This document shows, piece after piece, positions 1 to 10,794 of a DNA stretch of 64,000 bases (position 1 is its first letter; each line of letters begins with the position of its first letter). This DNA is from Crotalaria pallida (lineage: Eukaryota > Streptophyta > Magnoliopsida > Fabales > Fabaceae). Under the pieces are notes generated by a model that saw only the letters and a list, made by a program, of their open reading frames with translations, did no database searches and was not told the origin of the DNA. The stretch is taken from contig CM075655.1 of the NCBI GenBank assembly GCA_037953625.1, forward strand, positions 81,743,501 to 81,807,500, read 5' to 3'. Position numbers and translations under genes: made by a program.

Positions 1-687
1 TCATCGGTTTCAAAATTTGCTCCAATGGATTGTATCAACTGATAGTAACATGGTAGTCAAAAGCGCGCTCCAACTCGTTGAAGCGCACGATTCAACGAGT
101 TTCATCATCGTAATCGAGTCAGAAGTGGCACGACGATCTAACACGTAGAATCGCAGGAGCACTGTGAGTTTTCGCCCTGGGAAGATGATGTTTCCGGGTT
201 TTTTTACCCGATTCGGAACCCGGAGGTGGCCCAAAATCTTATAACCCTATTATATTTTTTTCGGCCCAGAATGTGATAACCCTAGTTTTATGTTTTACCT
301 TATTATTCTACCGAAACCTAATTTTTACCACCTTTATATTTAAACCTCTATTCACCCACCCATCATCAGCCACGATGGACCCCTCTCTCTCTCTCAGTCA
401 TATTCTCTTCTTTTAATTAGTTTAATCCCTCTCTTCTTCTTTAAACACTTATCTTCCTTTCTCTGTTTTTTCCTCCTCACTCTACTCTCTTACATAAAAC
501 CTTCAACAAGTCGATATTCTAAACCTTTTTTTTCTCACGTAACTTCACCTTTACTCTCTCTCTCTTTTCTAAACCTGCTCTTTTGTCTCAAACTTCGACC
601 TATGCTCTGGTCTTTTCCTATAAACTTGTGACCTATGATATTATGGGACTTAACACTTGGATTTGCTAATTTATTATCTTTTATATA
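1..687. other. Unassigned upstream DNA
   Basis: No recognisable gene. The first 235 bases are less AT-rich than what follows and hold a 74-codon open frame on the minus strand with no motif I know; it could be a gene edge or chance. From about 380 to 600 the plus strand is rich in CT tracts, as in plant 5' leaders or introns. Upstream exons of the BAH gene that begins at 1956 would be expected here or beyond the left edge, but I could not find one. Confidence 0.4.
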
Positions 688-997
688 CTACCTTCGTCCC
701 ATAAGTTATGTTCATTTGGCCATTTTGATTTGTCTCATAAGTTATGTTCATTTAGAAACTCAATACTCATTTATATTTCTTTTTTAAGCATACCTTTATT
801 TATTACATTCTCTTTTTCACCACTTATTTCTTCATCTCTCTTCAATATAATCTTCATACATTTATTATTACTCTCTCTCCTATAATTAAATAAGGGTAAT
901 TTAGTCAAAATATACCAAACTCTTACATCATTTATTCATTTCTTAATCTTTGTGCAATTTCTAAATCAACTTAACATAACTTATGGCACGGAGGGAA
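688..997. mobile_element. Stowaway-like MITE
   Basis: The ends form an imperfect inverted repeat (CCTTCGTCCCATAAGTTATG against CCCTCCGTGCCATAAGTTATG read from the other end), and TA dinucleotides flank both sides. The CTCCCTCCGTCCC-type terminus with a TA target is typical of plant Tc1/mariner Stowaway MITEs. There is no coding capacity. Confidence 0.75.
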
Positions 998-1955
998 TAT
1001 ATATATAATGTAATTTTGTATTTTGATTGACTTTTCGCTTCATGTAACGCTTCACCACTTCAATGATCCTACCACCCCTCCCCATTCCAAGCTTGACTCT
1101 ACGCTTTGATTACCATGGATAGTAAGGATAAGACAATGACGACTTAGTGCTCGAGGCTCCCTGCTCGCTGAGACTCTGGAGAGGGTATATGTAACCAGTT
1201 TTACTTTTGCAAGTGGAGAGATTTTTTTTCCGGAGAAATGATAGTGTACCTGTTTGAAACATCTTTGAGAGTGTTATAAGCTAGTTAACGAGCTACTTTA
1301 ACCAAAAAAAACTTGCAGCGTTGTTTGGTTGGAGGGATTTTTTTTTTTAAAAAAAAAGTCCTAACTTATAAACCTTGATTTGACAAGTCAATAAAAGTAT
1401 AGATTATTTCTTATAAGCTATGAGCTTGAAGTCATTTACACTTTGATAAGCTAATTCTACCAAACACTTCTAATTCAATCAACTAGCTTATTAGCCATAA
1501 GCTTTCAACTACTACTTTTTTTAGCTATCAACAAGCTTTTCAATTAGCTGTGTGGAACAGAACCATAAGTAATAAAGAAGGATGATTTTACTAATTGAAG
1601 TAGTTACATAATATTAAAATGCACCAATGTCTTCTAATTGAAGTTTGTCACTTGGTAGGGCAAGTGAAAGGTCAACAGATAAAAGTAGCTAATTCTTTGT
1701 TTGATTCTTCATCGAATGGCCATGCATTTTTTTTTTTTTTCATTTTGAAAAATGCTCGCTTGCTGCATTCTTAATATGGCTAGTGGCAACTGAAACTGAA
1801 GTGTAGGTTGAGGATTCAGGCATTGCTTGAGAGGTTGATGGTTGTTTCTTGAAATTTTGTCCCAAAATCTTCACTTCTTAGAAATATGTTGCTTTTTTTG
1901 TTTTGATAGATCCTGCAACTTATTGATCGTTATTCTTGACATATTGTTTCTGCAG
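998..1955. other. Presumed intron or flank before the first BAH exon
   Basis: AT-rich sequence with homopolymer runs and no supported gene. It ends in a good 3' splice site (TATTGTTTCTGCAG) just before the exon at 1956, so the last part at least is intron. Confidence 0.45.
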
Positions 1956-2018
1956 GAGGACCATGTTCTTCTTTGGCATGTGGATAGGAGCCAAAAGCCC
2001 CATGTGGCAATTATTAAG
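1956..2018 (+). pseudogene. BAH gene exon 1 seen (start of BAH domain)
   Basis: A 63-nt phase-0 exon between TTGTTTCTGCAG and a GTAAAT donor. It encodes 21 residues, beginning EDHVLLWHVD and ending PHVAIIK. BAH domains begin with such a stretch (D.VLL......PYVAIIK), and it joins in frame to the exon at 4797, which continues with NIAQ and then GHWFYRPEE. No damage is visible in this exon itself. Confidence 0.8.
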
Positions 2019-2132
2019 GTAAATTCCTTGACAGCGATTTCATTCTTCCATTGGTTAACTATATTGTTGAACATATGTTGGGTTGGAACTTGTAGCATTA
2101 AAGTATTATGACACTTTATGTTTAAGCAGTTA

Positions 2133-2396
2133 CTCTCTCCGTTTCATACATAATGTGTTTTAATTTATTCACAAATTTTAAAAAATGATTAAATGATGTA
2201 AGAATTTGCTGTATTTTGACTATAATATCCATATATAGTAATTATTGAAGAGATATTAAGATATTGGAAGGAAAAAAGAGTATGTAATAGATAACGGTGT
2301 ATTGGGCATTAATTATGTGTTTGATTTTGTAAATGAATAATACATATGAAATATGAGACAAAAACTATATGAACGCTACATATGAAACATAGAGAG
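2133..2396. mobile_element. Stowaway-like MITE in the BAH intron
   Basis: Flanked by TA on both sides, with inverted ends CTCTCTCCGTTTCATACATA and CTCTCTATGTTTCATATGTA (the latter read from the right). AT-rich and non-coding. It sits in the intron 115 bp after the exon ending at 2018. Confidence 0.75.
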
Positions 2397-2511
2397 TATC
2401 ATTTACCTGATTGTAGTGACCATCTGGGTACACACATTGATGAATAATCATGTTTTCTGCCCCACAATTCTATGTGCATAATATCTTTAAATTTAAGATA
2501 AAATGGAGAAT

Positions 2512-2650
2512 GCACCGACAGTGTAAAAGTTTTTTACACCATCAGTGTATCATCCACCATTCATTCGTTTATAGTCGTTGACTTTTAAATTAAAGTAATA
2601 CAAACGAATGGTGAATGATGAACTAATGGTATAAAAAATTTTACACAACC
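2512..2650. mobile_element. Short foldback MITE
   Basis: Two arms of about 60 bp fold on each other: the left arm runs through CATTCATTCGTTT and the right through AAACGAATGGTGAATG, with matching outer parts (AGTGTAAAAG and TTTTACAC). Non-coding, and small enough to be a MITE of the foldback kind common in plant introns. No target duplication was resolved. Confidence 0.55.
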
Positions 2651-2931
2651 ATTAATCTCTAAATTTAATATCATTTTTATCCTTCTCTTAAAAATCATTG
2701 GCACATGCATTTACTGGCGTTGGCATGTCAGTTTACCATGGTTTCCATAACTAGATTGTCAAATTTGTACATGTATGCAACACAACGTTGTTAAGCAGCC
2801 TGAGCTGCACTGATGATATGAAGGGTTTGGTGCCCTCCATCTCTTTTCTCCTTGCGTATGGGAGAGAAGGTTATTCCTTCCCCATCCTCAAAATATAGAC
2901 CTTCTTTCTCTTTCCATCTTCTGAATTTTTA
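2651..2931. other. Residual intron sequence
   Basis: No gene or repeat recognised. The last nine bases (2923-2931, GAATTTTTA) are the left target duplication of the following Mutator-like element. Confidence 0.5.
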
Positions 2932-4769
2932 GGGCTTTTTTACTTAAGTAAGGTAGTTTTATAAACAATTTACCTAAATAGGGTAGTTTTGAAACTACTT
3001 ATATAACATGGGACAGTCAACAAAACTATTTACGAAAATGGGGCAGTCAAAGTCAAAATTACAAAAGTCAAACAAGTCATCCCACATGACTTCTTCTAAA
3101 GAGTCATCTCACATGACTTATTCTAAAAGTCAAACAAGTCATCTCACATGACTTATTTTTCTGCTCTTACTTACCTGTCACATTTCAAACAAAACACACC
3201 CTTTAAAAAACGAAATCATTACTTAGATTTCCAATACATTAATTATGTTTTTTTTCCGACTATACCTTTTCTTTCTCTGTAATTATTACTTTTTTTTCAC
3301 TACTTACAAAAACCAATACCCTATTAAATAAGGGTAAACATGGAAAATAACATTTATTACACTATTGAAATCATGAAAAGGACAGATTAAAAAAACAAAA
3401 AACTTCTACAAAAAAAGACAGTTAATTAGAAACGGAGGGAGTATTTTAAATCTTCATTTTAAACAAATTATTGGTCTATTATTTGAGGTAATTTTTTTAT
3501 ATTTCATTTTCTTAATTTTTTTTTATTTTTTTATTTAAATTTATATGTACATATTTATTTTATTTTTAATTTTGTGCTTTTATTTATTATTATAATGTTT
3601 AGGTGTAACTTTTTTATGTTTTATATTTTATTTATAGAATTTTTTATTTTAATTTTTTTATATAGTTAATTTATTTTTAATTTTGTGCTTATATTTTTTA
3701 TTAATGTTTAGCTATTCTAATGAACTTATTTATTTATTTATTTTTAATTTAGTTTATTATTATATTGTACTTATTAGTCAGATTTTTAATGTTTCATACT
3801 TTTATTGATTTATTTATTTAAATTTGTCATAATATTTTTTTAATCTATTCATGTTAATATTTTTTCAATCTATTCATGTTATTATTTATTTTTTTAATGT
3901 ATTCATGTTAATATTTTTTTTAAATTTTTCATGTAGAAACCTGTATATGATATATTATTTTGAAACTGAATTGGTGTCGCGGTAGCAAAATTGTTTCCAT
4001 GCGTTTTCACTTCAAATTTGAGGCTGTAAAGATTGAATTTGGAGTGAAAACACATGGAAACAATCCTGCTGCAGCGACACCTGTTCAATTTCAACATACT
4101 ATATTATCTATAGGCTTTTTACATGAAAAAATTTAAAAAATACTAACATGAATACATTATAAAAACTAATAATAACATGAATAGATTAAAAAAATATTGT
4201 GATAAATTTAAATAAATAAATGTACAAAACATAAAAAATCTAACTAATAAGTTCAATATAATAATAAACTAAATTAAAAATAAATAAGTGCATTAGAATA
4301 GCTAAACATTAATAAAAAAATAAAAGCACAAAATTAAAAATAAATTAAATATATATATAAAAAATTAAAGCATGAAATTGGTTTTTGTAAGTAGTGGAAA
4401 AAAAGTAATAATTACAGAGAAAGAAAAGGTATAGTCGAAAAAAAATATAATTAATGTATTGGAAATCTAAGTAATGATTTCGTTTTTTAAAGGGTGTGTT
4501 TTGTTTGAAATATGACATATAAGTAGGAACCGAGGGAGCAGAAGAATAAGTCATGTGGGATGACTTGTTTGACTTTTAGAATAAGTCATGTGAGATGACT
4601 CTTTAGAAGAAGTCATGTGGGATGACTTGTTTGACTTTTGTAATTTTGACTTTGACTGTCTCATTTTCATAAATAGTTTTGTTGAATGCCCCATGTTATG
4701 TAAATAGTTTCAAAACTACCCTATTTACGTAAATTGTTTGTAAAACTACCTCACTTAACTAAAAAAGCC
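2932..4769. mobile_element. Hairpin-shaped non-autonomous Mutator-like element
   Basis: Exact 9-bp target duplications GAATTTTTA lie at 2923-2931 and 4770-4778, the size typical of Mutator insertions. The ends are GGGCTTTTTTACTTAAG on the left and its near-complement on the right. The inverted repeat does not stop at the ends: both arms can be followed to a loop near 4024, so the element is one long imperfect palindrome, with a left arm of about 1.1 kb and a right arm of about 0.74 kb. The terminal sequence matches the start of the transposase-bearing element at 58748, its likely relative. No transposase is encoded; minus-strand frames around 3903-4554 are by-products of the palindrome. Confidence 0.85.
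3165..3432. mobile_element. MITE carried inside the Mutator-like arm
   Basis: This stretch matches the free-standing MITE at 20422-20708 along most of its length, including the TTTCAAACAAAACACAC start and the CGGAGGGAGTA end. A shortened reverse-complement copy sits in the other arm at about 4380-4540, ending CCGAGGGAGCAG. A MITE therefore seems to have been inside the arm when the palindrome formed. Confidence 0.65.
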
Positions 4770-4796
4770 GAATTTTTAGAGTTGTATTGCTGTCAG

Positions 4797-5886
4797 AACA
4801 TTGCACAGCCTCTAAATGGCAGCATAGTGGTTACAGGGCACTGGTTTTATCGTCCCGAAGAAGCAGAAAGAAAAGATGGCGGTAGCTGGCAATCTCGTGA
4901 TATGAGGGAGCTGTTTTATAGTGGGGGAGGCTCATTTAATATGCACCGGTGCATGTGAAAATTTTATTTTTCTTTTTTAAATTTTTTTAATACAGATTTA
5001 TTCAGAATATTTTTTAACACAAGTTCATATACAAATTTATTAGAATATGTAAATTTTGAATACAGTTTTACTCAGTATAGTTTTTTAAGAACACAGAGTA
5101 AATAAAAAATAAATCCAAATTATAAAAATCACTTCATATCGATAAAAAAGAAAACGCATAGAATATTTTTTAATTGATTAAATTTTAAAAAAATAAATAA
5201 AAAACCCAAAAATGAAGGCATGTACCGGTGCATGTTATAGCACCGGAGCCTCCCCTTTTATAGTTTCCACTTTCCATTGTGGTGAGGTTCCTGCAGAATC
5301 TATCATGCATGGGTGTGTGGTGCATTTTGTTCCTACACATAAACTGCTCCCAGATCGTAAGCAGAATCCTGGGTTTATTGTGCAAAAGGTGTATGACCTC
5401 GTAGAAGGGAAACTCTGGGAGATAACTGATAAGGACAATAAGGATGATAAAAAGCAAGAGATTTGATGAGCTTGTTAAGAAAACCCTTCAACGTTTGGGT
5501 GATCTACCTGAAGCTCCCGCTGACCGCGAAGATCAAACGAAAAAGAAAAGGATATTAAGGAAAAAGAACATTGCGCCTCTCGATGTTTCGAGGGTGGAGT
5601 TACCAACGTCTGAAACCTGAAACACCATGGAGTTGCATAAATAATTCCTCGGAGCACTATCGCATATTGGAGTATTTCAATGCACTAACGGGAGAGGCCC
5701 ATCGTGACAAAGGTTTGGAGAAGTTGCTTCAAAGCGAAGCATTCAATACATGTTTAACTCTGATGACGGCATAAAGAAAGAAGAGAAAGGAAATGAGTCA
5801 ATGACAGTTCTGATGCAATCAACTCTGTTGGGAGAAATAACAAAAGCTCAGAATTGGCAAATGAATGCTATGAAAAGGGTCAGAAG
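4797..5886 (+). pseudogene. BAH gene exon 2 (BAH core and linker), split by a MITE
   Basis: Starts after TTGCTGTCAG and ends before GTACTT. The first part reads NIAQ..., then HWFYRPEEAERKDGGSW and SRDMRELFYS, a typical BAH core. A 333-bp MITE (4923-5255) interrupts it; the domain resumes with FHCGEVPAESIMH, CVVHFVP and NPGFIVQKVYD. The frame breaks at about 5265-5275 (a 7-bp near-repeat TTTCCAC/TTTCCAT), at 5463 (one extra T before GATGAG), near 5605 and near 5750. Reading across the breaks gives LVKKTLQRLGDLPEAP, NIAPLDVSR, SSEHYRILEYFNALTGEAHR and DDGIKKEEKGNES, as expected for the family linker. Broken, but clearly homologous. Confidence 0.85.
4923..5255. mobile_element. Exonic MITE with 9-bp target duplication
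   Basis: Flanked by TTTTATAGT at 4914-4922 and 5256-5264. Ends GGGGGAGGCTC and GAGCCTCCCC are inverted, and the inner motif TGCACCGGTGCATG recurs on both sides. The interior is AT-rich and non-coding. The 9-bp duplication suggests a Mutator-type MITE, though 8 bp (hAT) cannot be ruled out. It lands inside the BAH codons, between FYS and the FH that follows. Confidence 0.8.
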
Positions 5887-5980
5887 GTACTTGGTGATTT
5901 TTCCATTTTCTCACCTTCTGATTACTTTCCTTTTCCTTGAGGTTTAATGTGATTTCAATATTCACTTTTTCACTTTACAG

Positions 5981-6115
5981 AATTCCAAGATTTTTGTCTA
6001 GCCAAGTGTTGCTCTTCCAGCTCTAGTTGCTCTGGAAAAAGCTTTGCATGATACCCTTTCATCAGATTATCAGAAGTATAACCAAAAGTTAAGGCAACTA
6101 GTATTTAATCTCCAG
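5981..6115 (+). pseudogene. BAH gene exon 3 (TFIIS-central-like helix)
   Basis: A 135-nt exon between TTCACTTTACAG and GTTAGA. It encodes NSKIFV, a TAG stop at 5999-6001, then PSVALPALVALEKALHDTL and SSDYQKYNQKLRQLVFNLQ. The KYNQKLRQLVFNL part is the hallmark of the TFIIS central domain. The stop falls where relatives have Trp, so a TGG to TAG change is likely. A normal-sized intron (5887-5980) separates it from exon 2. Confidence 0.85.
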
Positions 6116-6335
6116 GTTAGAAGCTGCTTTTCTGCGTAATTGCTGCTTTCATTTTGCATAAGGCAGTGCATCTGCTCTTGTATGGATTTTTCTTTATACT
6201 ACATTACTACCTAATAAAATCTTGTCTGTATTTTTATTTGTTACCTAATACTCCCTTTGGCCTTTTGGGGTTTTTCATTTCCATTAGGAGGATAGTAAAA
6301 TTTGTTAGTGGTATTGAAAATGTGAAAATTTGATA

Positions 6336-6780
6336 CTCCCTCCGGTCCTATATATAAGTCTATTTTAAAGACTTTTCTTTGGTCCTTAATATAAGCCCCA
6401 TTTACAACTTTCAATGACATTAATTACTTCTTTTCCACAAACACCCCTATTTACTCAACATTTTTTAAATTCTCAATAATAATCATAGGGCTATTTTTGA
6501 AAAAGTATACCAAATATTTACATTTTCAATACCACAAACAATATTATCTAAATTTTTTAAAGGGTGTGAAAATTAATCAAAGGGGCTCATAATAAGGACC
6601 TGAGGGAGTATATTTTCTGGAAACTACCCCTATGATTATTATTCAGACACTAAAAAATGTTAAATTAATAGGGGTGTTTGCGAAAAGAATTGATTAAATG
6701 TTAATAAAATTTGAAATAGGATTTTATAAATAGGGTCAAAATAAAAATCCATAAAATCTTATATATAGAACGGGATGGAG
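6336..6780. mobile_element. Stowaway-like MITE, possibly two overlapping copies
   Basis: Outer ends CTCCCTCCGGTCCTATATAT and CTCCATCCCGTTCTATATAT (the latter from the right) are flanked by TA at 6334-6335 and 6781-6782. A further internal terminus (GGACCTGAGGGAG at about 6598-6610) suggests a second, nested or partly inverted copy. Non-coding. Confidence 0.7.
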
Positions 6781-6960
6781 TACATGTTAATAATTTCCTA
6801 TTGGAAGTATGATATAATGGTGGCAGTCTTAACTATGCCACATATAGTCACATGACTACTGGTGAACTGTTGATCATAATTTTGAAATCGGTAGTTTGTA
6901 ACTATTTTTGGACTGCCTTCTTTTCTCTTTCATTTTGTTTTAATTATCTCTTCTTATCTT

Positions 6961-7064
6961 TTTTTTTTTTTTACATAGGAGGTCTGGGACTAGAATCCAT
7001 GACCTGGGGAAAGGGGAAATCCTAAGTGTCCCTACAACCACCAATCGGGCTATCTTACGTGGAC
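6961..7064 (-). mobile_element. Short tRNA-derived SINE
   Basis: On the minus strand it begins with an A-box-like TAGCCCGATTGG, has a B-box-like GGATTCTAGTCC and ends in an A tract (the T run at 6961-6972). Target duplications TATCTCTTCTTATCTT lie at 6945-6960 and 7065-7080, long as expected for LINE-mobilised inserts. About 104 bp; it looks like a member or fragment of the AU-SINE type of plants. Confidence 0.8.
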
Positions 7065-7271
7065 TATCTCTTCTTATCTTTGATTGTGTGCATTTTGTGC
7101 TTTAGTTTTTGTTGACATTTATGCTTGTTTCTTTTTTCGCATTCAGAGCTAATGTCGCTGACTTGTGTTATATGATTTTAAGTTGAGTAAAGGCTCTCAG
7201 TAGTATTGCTTTTTTTTTTTTTTACCACATGGTACATAACTTCATATCATCTACTTGGTGTTGTCCACGGT

Positions 7272-8017
7272 CAGGGATGGAAATGGGTTAGGCCGAACCA
7301 GGCTTGTTCAAAAATAAGTTTGGTCTTGTTTATTAACAGGTTTGGGTCTTGCCTATTTACCTGTTTCAGACATTATTTTAGGCCTGGGATTGACTTATTT
7401 CAAAGCACATTAGCTTATTAGCCTATTAAAAAGCCTACTATAAATTTGATATGCAGTTGCTTCCATTCAAATATTGTCATCGACTATTTCAACAAAATGA
7501 CACCAAAACATAAACCAAAATGAAGCAAGTATGCAAAATGAAGTGCAACGAAAAGAGACATAAATGCAAAATGAAGCGCAGCAAAAAGAGACATAAAGAA
7601 GAGTTGAGAGAGAATAATCAAACATAAAAAGTATGAAAGAATTAAAATTATGTATTTTTTGTTGGTATGCGTCTTGTTGGCGAGCGATTGAGAGTAGAGA
7701 AGGAGAAAAGAGAGTAGAGAAGGAGAAAAGACCAAAAGTAGGAAACACAGTGTCAACGATTAGGATTTGTAATTTTAGAAAAAATAATAATATAATAATA
7801 ATATTTTAATAACAATAATAACTTAAATATAAATATTATATATTATTAATGGGCCAGCCTATTAGGCCTATGAGGTTTTTTTATGAAAAAAAGTCTGGCC
7901 TCTTAAACTAAATAGGTTGTAAATAAAAACCTATAACTAACCTCTTTCCTAAATGGACCAAACCAGTTTAGACCCGTAATAGGCCCTAACAGGCTGAGTG
8001 GCCTATTTCCATCCGTT
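7272..8017. mobile_element. Possible hAT-like non-autonomous element
   Basis: Ends CAGGGATGGAAATGGG and, read from the right, AACGGATGGAAATAGG are inverted and resemble Ac-type hAT termini. Near both ends there are further inverted parts around AGGCC and CCTATTA. I could not find an 8-bp target duplication, so the limits are uncertain. The interior is non-coding, with a repeated AAATGAAG..GC motif around 7515-7590. Confidence 0.4.
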
Positions 8018-8634
8018 ATGAGATGATGAATAGCTTTTGGGAAGATAAGAGTTATAGTGTTGTGAGGAAAGGAGTGTTCTAGTGGCTTTGTAGGATGGTC
8101 TATGAGAACTTGAGATATTAGGTAAGATTGGGAGAGGAAAAATAACACGTTTTCGTGTGATCGTAACACAAATCTTAAAATCCTACCAAATTTTTTTTAA
8201 AAAAAATTGAAAATAAATATATACATATAAAAAATAAAACATGTTGATAAACAATTAATTAAACATAAAATCTTCGACTAAAGTTTGAATATCATAAACA
8301 TAGGCACAATACTGAGCCTCATACATAATCACAACAAGTTTACAACGACTAACATAACAGTATAACACTACCAAAGTATTAAGTACCAATTAAAGTTTTT
8401 GACAGCAATAAACACCAAAACATTTTAAAATATTACAACTCAATATATAAATCATTTAATTAAATCATACAAGGGAAAATCAAAATTATAGTGACAAATA
8501 ACAATAAAGAGTTACATACTATTTCAAACAATAAACTATGAAAAAAAGTATATTGAACAGGATGAAAAAAAGGTACAATAAATATTAAACAATTCAGTGG
8601 TTACTGTTCATAAATATCCAAACAAAAAAACTTA
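8018..8634. other. AT-rich intron filler
   Basis: No gene, repeat or element recognised in this AT-rich stretch of the giant intron. Confidence 0.5.
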
Positions 8635-9136
8635 AGGCTTATTTATGTCTTTAATTCCTGAATGTTGGAAGTGTTTTGGTTTTGGTCCCTGAAAGTATTT
8701 TTGACCTTGACTCATCCTTAATTATTTCGAAAATTTGGTTTTAGTCCTGTCATTAGGAATGATTCGTTAACTGCAACGAAACGTCACATCATTATACACG
8801 TGTTCAAATATTGTGTGTCACTAGTAACATGACATGAATGATCCGGATATGTTGGAGCAAATAGATCTCAGAGCCCAACCTACAAACACATTTGGGTTGG
8901 GCTTTGGCCTTTTACTCACGTGAGTCCGGATCATCCAGGTCATCTTACCGGTGGCGTGCAATACTTTTCACGCGTGTATATTAACGTGGCGTTTCGTTAA
9001 TCACATAGGTTAACAGATTTTTCCTAACGGCATGGACTAAAACCAAATTTTCAAAACATTTAAGGATGAGTTAAGGTCAAAAAAATTCAAGGAATAAAAA
9101 CCAAAACACTCTTTCATGGACCAAAGACATAAATAA
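8635..9136. mobile_element. Foldback MITE of about 500 bp
   Basis: Left arm (GGCTTATTTATGTCTTTAAT through TTTGGTTTTAGTCC) is inverted at the right (GACTAAAACCAAATTTTC through CCAAAGACATAAATAA). The centre holds a second palindrome, ATGATCCGGAT against GTCCGGATCATCC. Non-coding. The right two thirds recur at 16557-16950 as part of a longer duplication. Confidence 0.65.
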
Positions 9137-10110
9137 ACTAAAAAATAAAAATCCAAAACACTAAATAGAGAAAACATAGCAATCATTGCTCAGAGCAACA
9201 AAACATTGTTGGTGAATAAAAAACAGAGCAAACCGCACAAGGTGAAGGCTCAGCTAGTATGGTAACTAACTAATCAGCAGTCACGGGAGGGGCTCCATGA
9301 GTCCACGGCAATCCACGATGGCGGTAGGGTTCTGTTCCAAGTTCGCACGAAATTGAGACATGAAGCAGGGGAGGATGAAACACGATTTTTGAAGAGGGGG
9401 TTTTTGGGTTTTTCACATTTAATTAATAACAAACAGGTCAGGTTATTCGGGTCAGAAATCCAACCCAATGTTTCACCAAAAAAAAAAAAGAAATCCAACC
9501 CAATGATGTTATTAATTAATAACTACAACATCATTGACTTTCACATATAGAAAACATAATATATGAAGCAAATTATATGTTTCATTCTTATCTGTTGAGG
9601 GAATAAAATGTTTTAGGTTGGCGTAGTTATTGGAATTTACCTTGATATCATATCAATGCTCCTTTTTTGTTTTGATAATGCCTAGAACTTTTGAAGTTGA
9701 CCACATCAGTGTTGTCAAATCTCCTATTCCTGTTAGTCCTTCAAAATCTTTTGTATCAAGATCCTTCATTTTTTTTTCTTGAACAGTTGTGACTCTCACG
9801 TTCTTCCATAGTAGAAGTGTTATCCTGTATAGTTAATTAATGAAGTTATTAAGTGAATTGTTTAATGGAAGTAGAAATATAAATTGTTGAAAGATGAAGG
9901 AAACAGTTAAAGCATAGTGAATACATCATAACTCAGCATCAATACTGGTTGACTTTGATTTTCCAACAGCATTGAATGATCAACATTTAGACTTCTCTAA
10001 TTCTAGATTTTTATTTTAAAAAAAAAAATTCAGTTGTAAATAGTTATAACTAAACATTAAAGTTAGTTAAGTTATATATATACACGTGTGCGTACACACA
10101 CACCTTTTTC
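8755..10110. repeat. Direct repeat D, copy 1
   Basis: Runs with strong similarity to 16557-17870, from GATTCGTTAACTGC through the foldback arm, the CTCCATGAGTCCACGGC region and the AT-rich part to the ACACACACACCTTT tract. Its right part (from about 9735) is also present inverted at 15264-15930. No coding function is supported; the short frames around 9274-9550 are not conserved as proteins. Confidence 0.75.
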
Positions 10111-10386
10111 TGAGTTTGAGTCCTCGAGTTCCTTAATATGAGCCTTGTTGTCTGACATCCCAATAATGTTCTAGTTGAGTAACTTCTTGTCCAAATTATA
10201 ATTTTGACTAATATCAATAAAATAGACATATTTTTGGTTATGCAGCATGAATAGTGTATTTGGAAAGCCAAATTCTTCATTTGCCTGATTAAAATATAGT
10301 TTTAATGTGTAAGTGTAAAGCTCTAAAGCTCTATTAAGTAGTATCAGGTGAAATGTATGTTGCTTTTATAGAAAGTTAGACTACCC

Positions 10387-10794
10387 TGTTGTTAACAAGG
10401 ACAAGACTCTAAATATTATACAAGGAAATATACAATACTAAGTCCTATATTCTTCCAAGTGAACCGAGATCTTCTATCTACCTCTAACTCTATTTATAAG
10501 AATTTCCACCTCTAACTCTATTTATAAGTATTTCCCTAAGTCTAGGAGCTTAACACCTCTCGGCGATCATGGTCATCGTGAGTGGTAACTGCCTTCCCCC
10601 ACTAAGGAATTATCTTTTGTATTCTGGAATATTCCTTCCTTCATGACGCTTATCTTCTACGTTTAAACCAATCTTCTCCTCTCGGTGGGATGTCCTCTCG
10701 GGCTAGGTCATACATTTCTTATTGAGCCCGTTACTCTCGGATCTTCTCGGCCCAATAGTAAGGATATCTAGTTGCTCTCATTCGGACGTGAACA
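10387..10794 (-). mobile_element. Tat-type gypsy LTR remnant, copy A
   Basis: Runs from TGTTGTTAACAAGG to CGTGAACA (TG..CA) and is followed by TAAGTCCCCCAAG, whose complement is a polypurine tract, so this is a 3' LTR of a minus-oriented element. A 32-bp duplication gives two TATA-like boxes on the minus strand (complement of CTATTTATAAG, near 10490 and 10522). Related copies lie at 14860-15263, 16232-16554, 18357-18634 and 58477-58747. Confidence 0.75.

Noticed and set aside
10..234. 74-codon minus-strand frame at the left edge
   Set aside because: No motif or homology recognised, and the sequence on both sides is non-coding; kept only as unassigned.
3903..4554. Frames in the hairpin Mutator-like element
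   Set aside because: They come from AT-rich palindrome DNA and show no protein features.
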